Below are positions 42,348 through 51,388 of a stretch of DNA of 64,000 bases, in pieces. The notes under the pieces were generated by a model, which saw nothing but the letters and a program-made list of their open reading frames with translations, was not told the origin of the DNA and did not search any database. Source of the stretch: Loktanella fryxellensis (GTDB lineage Bacteria > Pseudomonadota > Alphaproteobacteria > Rhodobacterales > Rhodobacteraceae); contig NZ_FOCI01000006.1 of the NCBI RefSeq assembly GCF_900110065.1, positions 62,001 through 126,000 on the forward strand. The letters are read 5' to 3'. Made by a program: the position numbers and the translations under genes. Position 1 is the first letter of the stretch. Each line of letters starts with the position of its first letter.

Positions 42348-43804
42348 CGCCCCCGACGCATGGCCGCGCCCTGATGATACAGGGCACCGGATCGAACGTC
42401 GGCAAATCCCTGCTGGTGGCGGGGCTGTGCCGGGCGGCGCGGGCGCGCGGCCTGTCGGTCGCGCCCTTCAAGCCGCAGAACATGTCCAACAACGCCGCCG
42501 TCACGGCGGATGGAGGAGAGATCGGTCGTGCGCAGGCGCTGCAGGCGCTGGCCTGCGGGCTGGTGCCGCACACCGACATGAACCCGGTGCTGCTGAAACC
42601 CGAAAGCGACGTGGGCAGCCAGGTCATCGTGCAGGGAAAGCGGCTGACGACAGTGCGGGCGCGCGACTATCAGACGCTGAAACCGCAACTGATGGCCCCC
42701 GTGCAAGAGAGTTTCGCCCGCCTGCGGGCCGCGCATGATCTGGTGATCGTCGAGGGCGCGGGCAGTCCCGCAGAGGTCAACCTGCGTGCGGGCGACATCG
42801 CCAACATGGGCTTCGCGCGGGCCGCAGGCGTGCCCGTGATCCTGACCGGCGACATCGACCGGGGCGGCGTGATCGCCCAGATCGTCGGGACGCAGGCGGT
42901 GATCGACGCGGGCGACGCGGCGATGATCGCGGGGTTTCTGATCAATCGCTTCCGTGGCGACCCGCGGCTGTTCGACGACGGCTATGCGCTGATCGAACAG
43001 CGCAGCGGTTGGCGCGGCTACGGCGTGTGTCCGTGGTTCGGCGACGCGTGGAAGCTGCCCGCCGAGGATGCGGTGGATTTGCGCTCTCACGGTGGTGCGG
43101 GCGGGCTGCACGTCGTCTGCCTCGCCTTCAGCCGGATCGCCAATTTCGATGATCTCGACCCGCTGGCGCAGGACCCCGGCGTGCGGCTGACCATGCTGGG
43201 GGCAGGCCGCGCGATCCCCGGCGACGCGGATCTGGTGATCCTGCCCGGCACCAAGTCGACCCGCGCCGATCTGGCCTTCCTGCGGGCGCAGGGCTGGGAC
43301 GTGGACATCGCGGCGCATCTGCGGCGCGGCGGCCATGTGCTGGGCATCTGCGGCGGCTATCAGATGCTGGGACGGACCGTAGCTGACCCGGACGGGATCG
43401 AAGGGGCGGCGGGCACCGATCCGGGCCTTGGCCTGCTGGACGTGGACACGGTGATGACGCGCGACAAGCGCCTCAGCGTCGTGCAAGCGCGACATGCGGC
43501 CAGCGGCGTCCCCTTTGACGGCTACGAGATCCACATTGGCCGCACCATGGGGCCCGACCGGGCGCGACCCTTTGCCATGCTGGGTGGCGCACCGGAAGGG
43601 GCGGTGTCCCGCGACGGCCGCGTCACCGGCAGCTACCTGCACGGCATGTTCCGCGACGACGCGTTCCGCACCCGCTATCTCGCGGATTTCGGCGTGGCGG
43701 CGGCGCAGGGTTATGGCGCGGGGGTTGAGGCTGTCCTCGACGCCCTTGCCGCGCATCTGGAGGCGCATCTCGACGTCGCGGGCCTACTCGGGCTGGCGCG
43801 CTAG
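42344..43804 (+). CDS. cobQ: Cobyric acid synthase CobQ
   Basis: CobQ amidates carboxylates b, d, e and g of adenosylcobyrinic acid a,c-diamide to cobyric acid. The protein has [56 protein letters not shown] and the C-terminal amidotransferase nucleophile in [11 protein letters not shown]. The usual N-terminus ([12 protein letters not shown]) is matched if translation starts at CTG 42344, which overlaps the cobO stop as CTGA and has an AAGGGGGTGGAG site. The first in-frame ATG, 42374, has no site and removes ten residues. Start choice is therefore uncertain; the rest is firm. It overlaps convergent cobD by 21 bp. Confidence 0.93.
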   Translation: MTPPTHGRALMIQGTGSNVGKSLLVAGLCRAARARGLSVAPFKPQNMSNNAAVTADGGEIGRAQALQALACGLVPHTDMNPVLLKPESDVGSQVIVQGKRLTTVRARDYQTLKPQLMAPVQESFARLRAAHDLVIVEGAGSPAEVNLRAGDIANMGFARAAGVPVILTGDIDRGGVIAQIVGTQAVIDAGDAAMIAGFLINRFRGDPRLFDDGYALIEQRSGWRGYGVCPWFGDAWKLPAEDAVDLRSHGGAGGLHVVCLAFSRIANFDDLDPLAQDPGVRLTMLGAGRAIPGDADLVILPGTKSTRADLAFLRAQGWDVDIAAHLRRGGHVLGICGGYQMLGRTVADPDGIEGAAGTDPGLGLLDVDTVMTRDKRLSVVQARHAASGVPFDGYEIHIGRTMGPDRARPFAMLGGAPEGAVSRDGRVTGSYLHGMFRDDAFRTRYLADFGVAAAQGYGAGVEAVLDALAAHLEAHLDVAGLLGLAR

Positions 43805-44758
43805 GGCGCGCTCCAGCCGGTCCCACTCCGCCGGCGTGCCCGGCAGGCCAAGGCGCAGCCAGCCGCTGCTGTACGGAAAGACGCGGGTCCAGATGGCGGC
43901 GCGCGCCAGTCGGGCCTGCGCGGCCAGTGCGTCGCCGGTGTCCACGGTGACGAACAGGGCGGTCGCGCCCACGATCCCCCAGCCCGCAGCCTGCAGCAAA
44001 CCCTGCAACCGGGCACTGTCCTTTGCCAGCTGCGCCGCCATCGCGGTCTGCCAGTCGTTATCCGCCAGCGCCGCAGTGCCGATGGCGATGGCAGGGCCAC
44101 CCACGGCCCACGGCCCCGCCAGTGCCCGCACCTGCGCAACCGTCCGCGGCCCGCCCAGCGCAAAGCCCAGCCGCACACCGGCAAGGCCATAGAACTTGCC
44201 GAACGACCGCAGCACGACGACCCGCTCGCCCAGCCCGTGCAGGCGGGGGGCGAGAGACAAGGCTGGGGTGGGGTCGGCGAAACTCTCGTCCACCACCAGC
44301 AGGCCGACCCGCGATGAAAGCTCGCCCAGCGTATCGGCGCCCCAGACCCGCCCATCCGGGTTGTTGGGGTTCACGACGACGGCAAGGTCGGCGCCCGTCA
44401 TCGCGTCCAGCCCGTCCGCCTGCGTCACCTGCCAGCCCTGCGCGGTCAGTGCGGCGGCGTGTTCGTTGTAGCTGGGTGACAGGACCGCCGCCCGCCCCGT
44501 TGCCCTCAGGCGCGGCACCAGTTGGATCGCTGCCTGCGCACCGGCCAGCGCCACCACATCCGCCTGCGTGCCATAGGCGCGGGCGGCGGCAACCTCCAAC
44601 GCGGTCACGTCACTGGCGGTGGGCAGGGTGCGCCATGCGTCGGGCGGCAGGGGCGGCACAGGATAGGGCATCCGGTTGATGCCGGTGGACAGGTCGATCC
44701 AGTCGGTCCCGCCAAAGGCCGCCTTCGCCCGGTCCAGATCGCCGCCGTGGTCGCGCAT
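43784..44758 (-). CDS. cobD: Threonine-phosphate decarboxylase CobD (CobC in Pseudomonas naming)
   Basis: A PLP enzyme that decarboxylates L-threonine O-3-phosphate to (R)-1-amino-2-propanol O-2-phosphate, the nucleotide-loop linker. The 324-residue class I/II aminotransferase-fold protein has [51 protein letters not shown] and the PLP lysine in [17 protein letters not shown] (Lys188). ATG at 44758 overlaps the cbiB stop (TGATG). Genes for the next enzyme (CbiB) and the presumed threonine kinase are directly upstream, a complete linker-synthesis operon. Confidence 0.94.
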   Translation of the reverse strand: MRDHGGDLDRAKAAFGGTDWIDLSTGINRMPYPVPPLPPDAWRTLPTASDVTALEVAAARAYGTQADVVALAGAQAAIQLVPRLRATGRAAVLSPSYNEHAAALTAQGWQVTQADGLDAMTGADLAVVVNPNNPDGRVWGADTLGELSSRVGLLVVDESFADPTPALSLAPRLHGLGERVVVLRSFGKFYGLAGVRLGFALGGPRTVAQVRALAGPWAVGGPAIAIGTAALADNDWQTAMAAQLAKDSARLQGLLQAAGWGIVGATALFVTVDTGDALAAQARLARAAIWTRVFPYSSGWLRLGLPGTPAEWDRLERALARQPE

Positions 44759-45696
44759 CACATCCCCCCGATTGCGGCGATGACCAGCAACAGACCGCAC
44801 AACCCCATGGCGCGGACATAGATCACAAGGCCCCGGCGCAGGCCAGCCGCGTCCGGGTCGGGGGCCGCGCCGTTCAGCCACGGCTCCTCCGCCACGCGGT
44901 CGCCATAGATGCGCGGCCCCGACAGCCGGATGCCCAGCGCCCCCGCCATCGCCCCTTCGGGCCAGCCGGCATTGGGCGAACGGTGTGCGCCCGCGTCGCG
45001 CCACATGACCCGCAGCGCTGCGCGGCTGTAGCCCGCCAGCGCGATGGCCAGCCCGGTCAGCCGCGCGGGGATCAGGTTCACCCCGTCGTCCAGCCGCGCC
45101 GCGACCTTGCCGAAATGCTCATAGCGCGCGTTGCGGTGACCGATCATCGAATCCATCGTGTTGATCGCCTTGTAGGCGGCGATCCCCGGCAGCCCGAGGA
45201 TCGCACCCCAGAACAGCGGCGCCACCACCCCGTCGGAGGCGTTCTCCGACAAGCTCTCCAATGCCGCCCGCGCCACGCCGGCGGCGTCGAGCGTCGCTGG
45301 ATCCCGCCCCACGATCATTGCCACGGCCCCCCGCGCGCCGGTCAGGTCGCCGCGCGACAGGGGCCGGGCCACCGCCGCCACATGGTCGTGCAGCGACCGC
45401 GCCGCGACCAGCGGCCACACGAGCAGACCGCCGATCACGACACCCGCCGCACCACCGGGCAGCACGCCTTGCAGTGCGAACGCGGGACCTGCTGCGGCGG
45501 CGGTCACGAGGGTCACCGTCAGGGTGCCCATCGCAAGCCGCCGGGTGGGGCCGCCGTGGTTAAACCGCCGTTCCAGCCCCGCGATCAGCGCACCCAGCCA
45601 CGTCACCGGATGCCCGATCCGGGCATAGACACGGGCGGGCCAGCCCAGCCCCGCATCCACCGCCAGCGCAACAGCCATCATCGCGGCGAAACTCAT
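44758..45696 (-). CDS. cbiB: Adenosylcobinamide-phosphate synthase CbiB (CobD in Pseudomonas naming)
   Basis: CbiB joins aminopropanol phosphate to adenosylcobyric acid, giving adenosylcobinamide phosphate. The 312-residue integral membrane protein (about five hydrophobic segments) has HPVTWLGALIAGLE near the start, LESLSENASDGVVAPLFWGA, AAYKAINTMDSMIGHR, ARYEHFGKVAARLDDGVNL and RSPNAGWPEGAMAGALG, all diagnostic. ATG at 45696 overlaps the kinase stop (ATGA); its stop overlaps cobD. Confidence 0.95.
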   Translation of the reverse strand: MSFAAMMAVALAVDAGLGWPARVYARIGHPVTWLGALIAGLERRFNHGGPTRRLAMGTLTVTLVTAAAAGPAFALQGVLPGGAAGVVIGGLLVWPLVAARSLHDHVAAVARPLSRGDLTGARGAVAMIVGRDPATLDAAGVARAALESLSENASDGVVAPLFWGAILGLPGIAAYKAINTMDSMIGHRNARYEHFGKVAARLDDGVNLIPARLTGLAIALAGYSRAALRVMWRDAGAHRSPNAGWPEGAMAGALGIRLSGPRIYGDRVAEEPWLNGAAPDPDAAGLRRGLVIYVRAMGLCGLLLVIAAIGGM

Positions 45697-46484
45697 GCCC
45701 GGCCCCCGGTCGCAAAGCGCAGGACATGGGTATATCCCGTCTCGCGCAACGCCGCCTCCACCCCCTCCGGCACCTGTTCCGGCGCATAGATCAGCGCCCG
45801 TGCCGGGCCTGTATGCGCCCGCGCCCAGCCGAGCGCGCCCAACCGCACCGCAAGCGTGGCCGTCGGATCGCCCACGGGCCCGCGCAGGGCGGTGCTGCGC
45901 GCCGCCGACAGGCTGGCGATCCGCGCGGCACCGGGCAGGTCGGGGCCGCGCGACCACGTCGCGATCAGATCGTCGACGGCGGCGAAGGCGTCGTCGGCGG
46001 GGTCCGTGCGTTCCGCCGCACCCCACAGCCCGCCGATGATCTCGGCTCGTGGCGGCGGGGGCAGGGCGGTCAGCGCAACAGCGCGGCGTGACGCCCACAG
46101 CACCGCATCGGGCGCGTCCAGCATCAGCGGATCGACGGCCCCCTCGACCGCCAGACAGGCGGCGGCGATGCGGTCCTCCGCCGCACCTGCGGCCCGTGCC
46201 AGCGCCACCAGCGCCGCCGTGGACATGCCCGCCCCGCTGCCGGGCGGAAGGTCCGGCGTGACGGTGACGGTGCCGCGCGCGGGCAGACCGAGTGTGGTCA
46301 GGAACCGTGCCGCGCGGTCCGCGCCGATCAGCCCCGCGGGGTCGGACAGGGTCATCGTCAGATCGTCGCACCACGCCACCGCCACCCCACGCACCGGGCA
46401 GGCCAGCGTCACCAAGGCCACCGCCCCGTCCGGCCCGGCACGGCCCTGCAGCCATTCGCCGAAATGTCCTGCGACCCAGACCAT
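45693..46484 (-). CDS. GHMP kinase, probable L-threonine kinase (PduX-like)
   Basis: A 263-residue GHMP-family kinase. The N-terminal GHFGEWLQG and the ATP-binding loop PDLPPGSGAGMSTAAL (about residues 75-90) match PduX-like proteins often annotated as propanediol utilization protein. PduX makes L-threonine O-3-phosphate from threonine and ATP, exactly the substrate of CobD two genes downstream, and the coupling kinase-cbiB-cobD supports this role. Start ATG at 46484 (MVWVAGHFGEW) is preferred to a start 54 bp upstream because the family sequence begins here. A divergent promoter region of ~120 bp separates it from cobU. Confidence 0.85.
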   Translation of the reverse strand: MVWVAGHFGEWLQGRAGPDGAVALVTLACPVRGVAVAWCDDLTMTLSDPAGLIGADRAARFLTTLGLPARGTVTVTPDLPPGSGAGMSTAALVALARAAGAAEDRIAAACLAVEGAVDPLMLDAPDAVLWASRRAVALTALPPPPRAEIIGGLWGAAERTDPADDAFAAVDDLIATWSRGPDLPGAARIASLSAARSTALRGPVGDPTATLAVRLGALGWARAHTGPARALIYAPEQVPEGVEAALRETGYTHVLRFATGGRA

Positions 46485-46605
46485 CCGCCTAGCGCGGCCC
46501 CGTGGCGCGGGACGCGGGACGGCGCATCGCCGGTGCAACGTCAGGGATCGCGGGCAGGCTCATCGGGGTTTCCAAGCGGGGGCAAACCTGCTTTCACACG
46601 TCACC

Positions 46606-47112
46606 ATGACAAAGTCGATCCTCATCACCGGCGGCGCTCGGTCCGGCAAGAGCGCACTGGCCGAGCGTATGACGCTGACCCTTGGCGAACCTGCCGTCTA
46701 TATCGCGACAGCCGAGGCATTCGACGACGAGATGGCGGCGCGGATCGCGCTGCACCGGTCCCGGCGCGGGCCGGAGTGGCGCACGGTGGCAGCCCCCCTC
46801 GATCTGGCGGGTGCGTTGCGCGACAGCGACGGCGGCGCACCCCGGCTGGTGGATTGCCTGACCCTGTGGCTGTCGAACCTGATGCTGGCAGACCGCGACT
46901 GGGAGGCGGCGGTGGCGGACCTGTGCGCGCTGATCCCGCAGCTGACCGCCCCCGTCGTCTTCGTCACGAACGAGGTGGGGTCCGGCATCGTGCCGGACAA
47001 CGCCCTTGCCCGGGCCTACCGCGATGCGGCGGGCCTGACCAACCAGCGCATGGCGGTGGCCTGCGACGACCTGTGGCTGTGCGTCGCAGGCTATCCGATG
47101 AAGGTGAAATGA
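46606..47112 (+). CDS. cobU: Bifunctional adenosylcobinamide kinase / guanylyltransferase CobU (CobP)
   Basis: The enzyme phosphorylates adenosylcobinamide and transfers GMP to give adenosylcobinamide-GDP. The 168-residue protein has the P-loop LITGGARSGKSALAE (about residues 6-20), YIATAEAFDDEM, HRSRRGPEWRTVAAP, LVDCLTLWLSNLM and FVTNEVGSGIVPDN, all family-specific. ATG at 46606 starts the plus-strand cobU-cobT-cobS operon; its stop overlaps cobT by ATGA. Confidence 0.95.
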   Translation: MTKSILITGGARSGKSALAERMTLTLGEPAVYIATAEAFDDEMAARIALHRSRRGPEWRTVAAPLDLAGALRDSDGGAPRLVDCLTLWLSNLMLADRDWEAAVADLCALIPQLTAPVVFVTNEVGSGIVPDNALARAYRDAAGLTNQRMAVACDDLWLCVAGYPMKVK

Positions 47113-48116
47113 CGATGACCCCGATCAAGGCCCTGAACGACATCCTGCAGCTGACCCTGCCGCACCCCGACGCCGCCGCCATCGCGGCAGCACAGGACCG
47201 GTCCGGTGCGCTGACCAAGCCCCCCGGCTCGCTCGGCCGGCTGGAAGAGATGGCGTTCTTCATGGCGGGCTGGCAGGCCTGCGCCCGGCCACGGATCGAC
47301 CGCGCGCAGGCGCTGGTGTTCGCGGGGAACCACGGCATCTGCGCGCAGGGCGTGAACCCGTTTTCGCAGGCGGTGACGGCACTGATGGTCGCGAACTTTC
47401 AGGCGGGCGGGGCGGCGATCAACCAGCTGTGTCGTGTCGCGGGGGCCGACCTGACCATCGTGGCGCTGGACCTTGAGACGCCCACGGCGGATTTCACGAC
47501 CGGTCCGGCGATGACCGAGGCGGAGTGCGTCGATGCCCTCAACCGCGGTGCGGCCGCGGTGGATACCGGCGCCGACGTGCTGGTCCTTGGGGAAATGGGC
47601 ATCGGCAACTCCACCGTGTCCGCCGCACTGGCCCATGCGGTCTATGGCGCAACCCCCGCCGATTGGGTCGGGCGCGGCACAGGCAGCGATGCGGCGGGAC
47701 AGGCGAAGAAGGCCGATGTCGTGGCCCGTGGTGCCGCCCTGCACGCGGGGCTGCCGCCCCTGCACGCACTGGCCGCACTCGGCGGGCGGGAACAGGCGGC
47801 GATCTGCGGCGCGGTGCTGGCGGCGCGCATGGCGCGCATCCCGGTCATCCTCGACGGTTACATCTGCACCGCCGCCGTGGCGCCGCTGCACGGGGCCAAC
47901 CCCGCGCTTCTGGACCATTGCCTGATCGGCCACGCCAGCGCCGAAGGCGGCCACGCCCGGCTGTGCGCGGCGATGGGCAAGGTGCCGGTGCTGTCGCTGG
48001 GCATGGCGCTGGGCGAGGGGACGGGGGCCGCCCTTGCGCTGGGCATCCTGCGCGGCGCGGTGGCCTGCCACGACGGCATGGCGACCTTCGCCGAGGCGGG
48101 GATCGGCGGGGCGTGA
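47109..48116 (+). CDS. cobT: Nicotinate-nucleotide--dimethylbenzimidazole phosphoribosyltransferase CobT
   Basis: CobT (CobU in Pseudomonas naming) makes alpha-ribazole phosphate from DMB and nicotinate mononucleotide. The 335-residue protein has the active-site region DRSGALTKPPGSLGRLEEMA, VFAGNHGICAQGVNPFSQ, VLVLGEMGIGNSTVSAA, WVGRGTGSD and a C-terminal SLGMALGEGTGAALALG with the catalytic-base Glu. It is coupled to cobU and cobS by ATGA and GTGA overlaps. No bluB for DMB synthesis is in the window. Confidence 0.95.
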   Translation: MTMTPIKALNDILQLTLPHPDAAAIAAAQDRSGALTKPPGSLGRLEEMAFFMAGWQACARPRIDRAQALVFAGNHGICAQGVNPFSQAVTALMVANFQAGGAAINQLCRVAGADLTIVALDLETPTADFTTGPAMTEAECVDALNRGAAAVDTGADVLVLGEMGIGNSTVSAALAHAVYGATPADWVGRGTGSDAAGQAKKADVVARGAALHAGLPPLHALAALGGREQAAICGAVLAARMARIPVILDGYICTAAVAPLHGANPALLDHCLIGHASAEGGHARLCAAMGKVPVLSLGMALGEGTGAALALGILRGAVACHDGMATFAEAGIGGA

Positions 48117-48868
48117 CGCCGCTTGCCGCCCGTTTGACGGAACTGCGTTTGGCGCTGATGCTGCTGACGCGGCTGCCGATGGGCCGCTTGCGCGATCCCG
48201 TGCCGCCGCTGTCCGCCGCCGCATGGGCCTATCCGCTGGTCGGGCTGGTCGTGGGGCTGGCGGGTTGGGCGGCGCAGGCGCTGGCGCTGACCCTCGGGCT
48301 CGCACCGGGGCTGGGGGCGCTGGCGGCACTGGGCGCCATGGCGCTGTTGACCGGGGGGCTGCATCTGGACGGTCTGGCGGACTACGCCGACGGCGTGGGC
48401 GGCGGGCGCGACAGGACCCGCGTGCTCGAGATCATGCGCGACAGCCGCATCGGCAGCTATGGCGTGGTCGCGCTGATCTTTGCGCTGGGTGCGGCTGCGG
48501 TCGCGCTGGCCACTGGTCCCGGTGGCATGCCGCTGGCGGCGTTCCTGCTGGCGGGCACGGCCAGCCGTCTGGCGATGCTGGTACTGCTGCTGGCGCTGCC
48601 ACCGGCGCGGGCCGACGGGCTGGGGCAGGCGGCGGCTGGCACGGCGCGGCTGGCATGGCTGCCGGGTGCTGTCGTGGTCGCTGGGGTGGCGGTCTGGACC
48701 GGGCCGCAGGCGTTCGTCGCACTCCTGCTGGCCGTCCTGATCGCCGCCACCATCGCCCGCCAATGCCTGCGCCGGATCGGCGGGCAGACCGGCGACGTGT
48801 TGGGGGCCACGCAGGTCATGACCGAGGTGGCCGTGTTCACAGCCGCCTCGGTCTGGTTGCTGCCCTAA
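48113..48868 (+). CDS. cobS: Adenosylcobinamide-GDP ribazoletransferase CobS (CobV)
   Basis: The last assembly step: adenosylcobinamide-GDP plus alpha-ribazole (phosphate) gives adenosylcobalamin (phosphate). The 251-residue integral membrane protein has LALMLLTRLPMGR, AAWAYPLVGLVVGL, LTGGLHLDGLADYADGVGGG with the conserved acidic residues, and IMRDSRIGSYGVVAL. GTG at 48113 overlaps the cobT stop (GTGA). The 3' end overlaps the convergent GH3 gene by 4 bp. A gene for the final phosphatase is not visible. Confidence 0.95.
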   Translation: MTPLAARLTELRLALMLLTRLPMGRLRDPVPPLSAAAWAYPLVGLVVGLAGWAAQALALTLGLAPGLGALAALGAMALLTGGLHLDGLADYADGVGGGRDRTRVLEIMRDSRIGSYGVVALIFALGAAAVALATGPGGMPLAAFLLAGTASRLAMLVLLLALPPARADGLGQAAAGTARLAWLPGAVVVAGVAVWTGPQAFVALLLAVLIAATIARQCLRRIGGQTGDVLGATQVMTEVAVFTAASVWLLP

Positions 48869-51306
48869 CGCGGCAGGGTCTGCGCCGCGATGTCCACCAT
48901 GGCGGTCAGGGGCAGGCTGCCCGCGTCGAAGCCCGCCTCTACCGTGTAGCGGCCCCCCGTCACGCACCACGCCCCCTGACCTGCGTCGAACCACGCGAAG
49001 GCGCGCGGCGGCAGGTTGAACGCGACCTCGCGCCGCTCGCCCGCCGCCAGATGCACCTTGGCGAACCCCTTCAACTCGCGCAGCGGGCGCTCCACCGGGG
49101 CATTGCCGTCGCCCACGAACACCAGCGGCACCGTGCTGCCCGCACGGTCGCCGGTGTTGGTCACCGTGATGCTGACCTGCGCCCCAGAGGCGTCAGGCGT
49201 CACCCTCATGTCCGACAGCGCGAATGTGGTATAGGACAGCCCCCAGCCCAGCGGGAACAGCGGCTGGGTGCCCGCCCGGTCATAGTGGCGGTGCCCGGTG
49301 AATACGCCCTCGTCGTAGCGCACATGGCCGTTCACGCCGGGATAGGCCGCAGGATCGGCGCGGCCCGTGGGGTTGTCGGCCATCACGCGTGGAAAGGTCT
49401 GCGCCAGCCGCCCGCCCGGTTCCGCGTCACCGAACAGCACGTCGGCGATGGCGTTGCCTGCCTCCTGCCCCGGATACCACGCCTGCAGCACGGCGGCGGT
49501 CGCATCCAGCCACGGCATCTCGACCGGGCCGCCGGTCTGCAGCACGACGATGGTGCGCGGGTTGGCGGCGGTGACGGCGGCGACCAGCGCATCCTGCGCG
49601 CCCGGCAGGGCGATATCCTCCAGATCCCAGCCTTCGGTGTCCCACTCGCCGGACCGGCCCACGAACACCAGCGCCACGTCCGCCTGCGCCGCGGCTGCGA
49701 CCGCCTGCGCGATGTCATCCGCGCCCAGCAGCCGCGCTGCGCCGAACCGCCAGCCGGAGATATGCAGGTTGTCGCTCGCCCGCGTGCGGAACTCCATCAC
49801 CACCTCGACGGGCTGGCCTGCCGTCAGCGCGATGTCCGCCGTCACCTCGTCGTTGCCTTCCTCGAAGAAGGTGCGGCCCGGCGTCCAATCCTCCCACGCG
49901 TTCAGCAGGGGCTGGCCGTCCACGGTCAACCGCGCGAGGCCCGCAACGTGCAGCCCGAAGCGCCACGTGCCGTCGCTGTCGGGCGTGAACTGCGTCGTGG
50001 CCCGCAGGCTGAAATGGCGCGGATCGCAGTGACCGCCGCCGACGTGTTCCATCAGGAAGGCGGTGGTGCCGTCCTGAACCTCGGTATGTACGGGTGCGCC
50101 ATCCAGCGTCTCGTTCGCGAAATAGTCCACCGTCACGGGCTGGCCGATCAGCGGTTGCCAGCGGTGGTTGTCGCAGCCTTGCGCGAAATTCAGCGCGTTG
50201 TCGCCCATCCGGGCCGCCAGCGCGTCCCAGGGCGTGATGCTGTAATGCGGGTTGAGCTGTGCGGACCCGCCGCCCATGATGCGCGCGACCTTCGCGTTCG
50301 GCCCGATCACGGCGATGCGCGCGGGGTCGGCCAGCGGCAGGATGCCGTCGTTGCGCAGCATCACCATGCCCGCCGCCCCCGCGCGCCGGATCAGGGCGCG
50401 GTGTTCCGGGCGGTCGTCGGCGCGTTCCGCGAACGGCGTGGTGTCGTCAAGCGCCCCGGTGCGGTCCATCAGGCGCAGGATCGCCAGTGCGCGGGTGCGG
50501 ACGGTGTCGCGCGTCACCTCGCCCGCCTCGACCGCCGCGACCAGCGCGGCACCCCGGTCCCTCGTCGGCCCCGGCATCTCGAGGTCGAGGCCTGCGTTGA
50601 TCGTCGGCGCGGTGCTGCGCGATCCGAACCAGTCGGACATCACCACGCCGTCGAACCCCCAGTCGCGGCGCAGGACGTCGGTCAGCAGCCAGCGGTTCTC
50701 GGCGGTATAGGTGCCGTTCAGCCTGTTGTAGGACGACATGACCGCCCATGTGCCCGCATCCTTCACCGCCGCCTCGAAGGGGCGCAGATAGACTTCGCGC
50801 AAGGTCCGCTCGTCCACGTCGCTGCTGATCGTGGTGCGCTGGATCTCGGATTCGTTGCCCGCGAAATGCTTGACGGTGGCAGCGACGCCCTGCGATTGCA
50901 GGCCATTGATATACCCCACCGCCAGCGCGGCCGTCAGCTCCGGGTCCTCGGAATAACACTCGAAGTTGCGCCCGTTCGTGACGCTGCGCTGGATGTTCAC
51001 CGTGGGCGCAAGCGAGACATGCGCCCCTTTCGACTTCACCTCCTGCGCGATGGCGGCCCCGATCTCTTGCGCCAAGTCCGGGTCCCACGTGGCTCCGATG
51101 GCGATGCCCACCGGAAACGCCGCCGCCGTCACGCCGCCGATCAGCGACCCCGACCCCCGCGCGCCGTTCGGCCCGTCTGTCACGCGCAGCTTGCCGATGT
51201 CGAGGCGCGCGATGGCGGGCAGCGACCAGAAGTCGGCGCCCGACAGAAGCGAGACCTGCTCCTCCAACGTCAGGGCATCGACGAGGGTGGCAAGGCGGTC
51301 GGTCAT
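48865..51306 (-). CDS. Glycoside hydrolase family 3 beta-glucosidase with PA14 domain
   Basis: An 813-residue GH3 enzyme. The catalytic (beta/alpha)8 domain contains the retaining nucleophile Asp225 in GFDGVVMSDWFG; KHFAGNESEIQR and VSLAPTVNIQR are also family-typical. A PA14 domain (~385-525, ending near SGWRFGAARLL) is inserted in the second domain, as in bglX/KmBglI-type beta-glucosidases, and a fibronectin-III-like domain follows (~710-780). No signal peptide is seen, so it should act in the cytosol on an imported glycoside. It is the last gene of the inositol-linked minus operon, 82 bp after a TIM-barrel isomerase, suggesting a beta-glucosylated inositol or related substrate. Confidence 0.93.
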   Translation of the reverse strand: MTDRLATLVDALTLEEQVSLLSGADFWSLPAIARLDIGKLRVTDGPNGARGSGSLIGGVTAAAFPVGIAIGATWDPDLAQEIGAAIAQEVKSKGAHVSLAPTVNIQRSVTNGRNFECYSEDPELTAALAVGYINGLQSQGVAATVKHFAGNESEIQRTTISSDVDERTLREVYLRPFEAAVKDAGTWAVMSSYNRLNGTYTAENRWLLTDVLRRDWGFDGVVMSDWFGSRSTAPTINAGLDLEMPGPTRDRGAALVAAVEAGEVTRDTVRTRALAILRLMDRTGALDDTTPFAERADDRPEHRALIRRAGAAGMVMLRNDGILPLADPARIAVIGPNAKVARIMGGGSAQLNPHYSITPWDALAARMGDNALNFAQGCDNHRWQPLIGQPVTVDYFANETLDGAPVHTEVQDGTTAFLMEHVGGGHCDPRHFSLRATTQFTPDSDGTWRFGLHVAGLARLTVDGQPLLNAWEDWTPGRTFFEEGNDEVTADIALTAGQPVEVVMEFRTRASDNLHISGWRFGAARLLGADDIAQAVAAAAQADVALVFVGRSGEWDTEGWDLEDIALPGAQDALVAAVTAANPRTIVVLQTGGPVEMPWLDATAAVLQAWYPGQEAGNAIADVLFGDAEPGGRLAQTFPRVMADNPTGRADPAAYPGVNGHVRYDEGVFTGHRHYDRAGTQPLFPLGWGLSYTTFALSDMRVTPDASGAQVSITVTNTGDRAGSTVPLVFVGDGNAPVERPLRELKGFAKVHLAAGERREVAFNLPPRAFAWFDAGQGAWCVTGGRYTVEAGFDAGSLPLTAMVDIAAQTLPR

Positions 51307-51388
51307 CGGGCTGTGTCCTGTGGTTGGGGCGCGGCAGCGGTTGCCGCGACCCTAGCGACAGGCCCTGCCGTGGTGCAAGGCGGTGCGC

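Noticed and set aside
46485-46605. Second cobalamin riboswitch between the threonine kinase and cobU
   Set aside because: The ~120-bp gap lacks the conserved GCCACTG, AGGGAA and GACCTGCC elements and is too short for the full aptamer on either strand.
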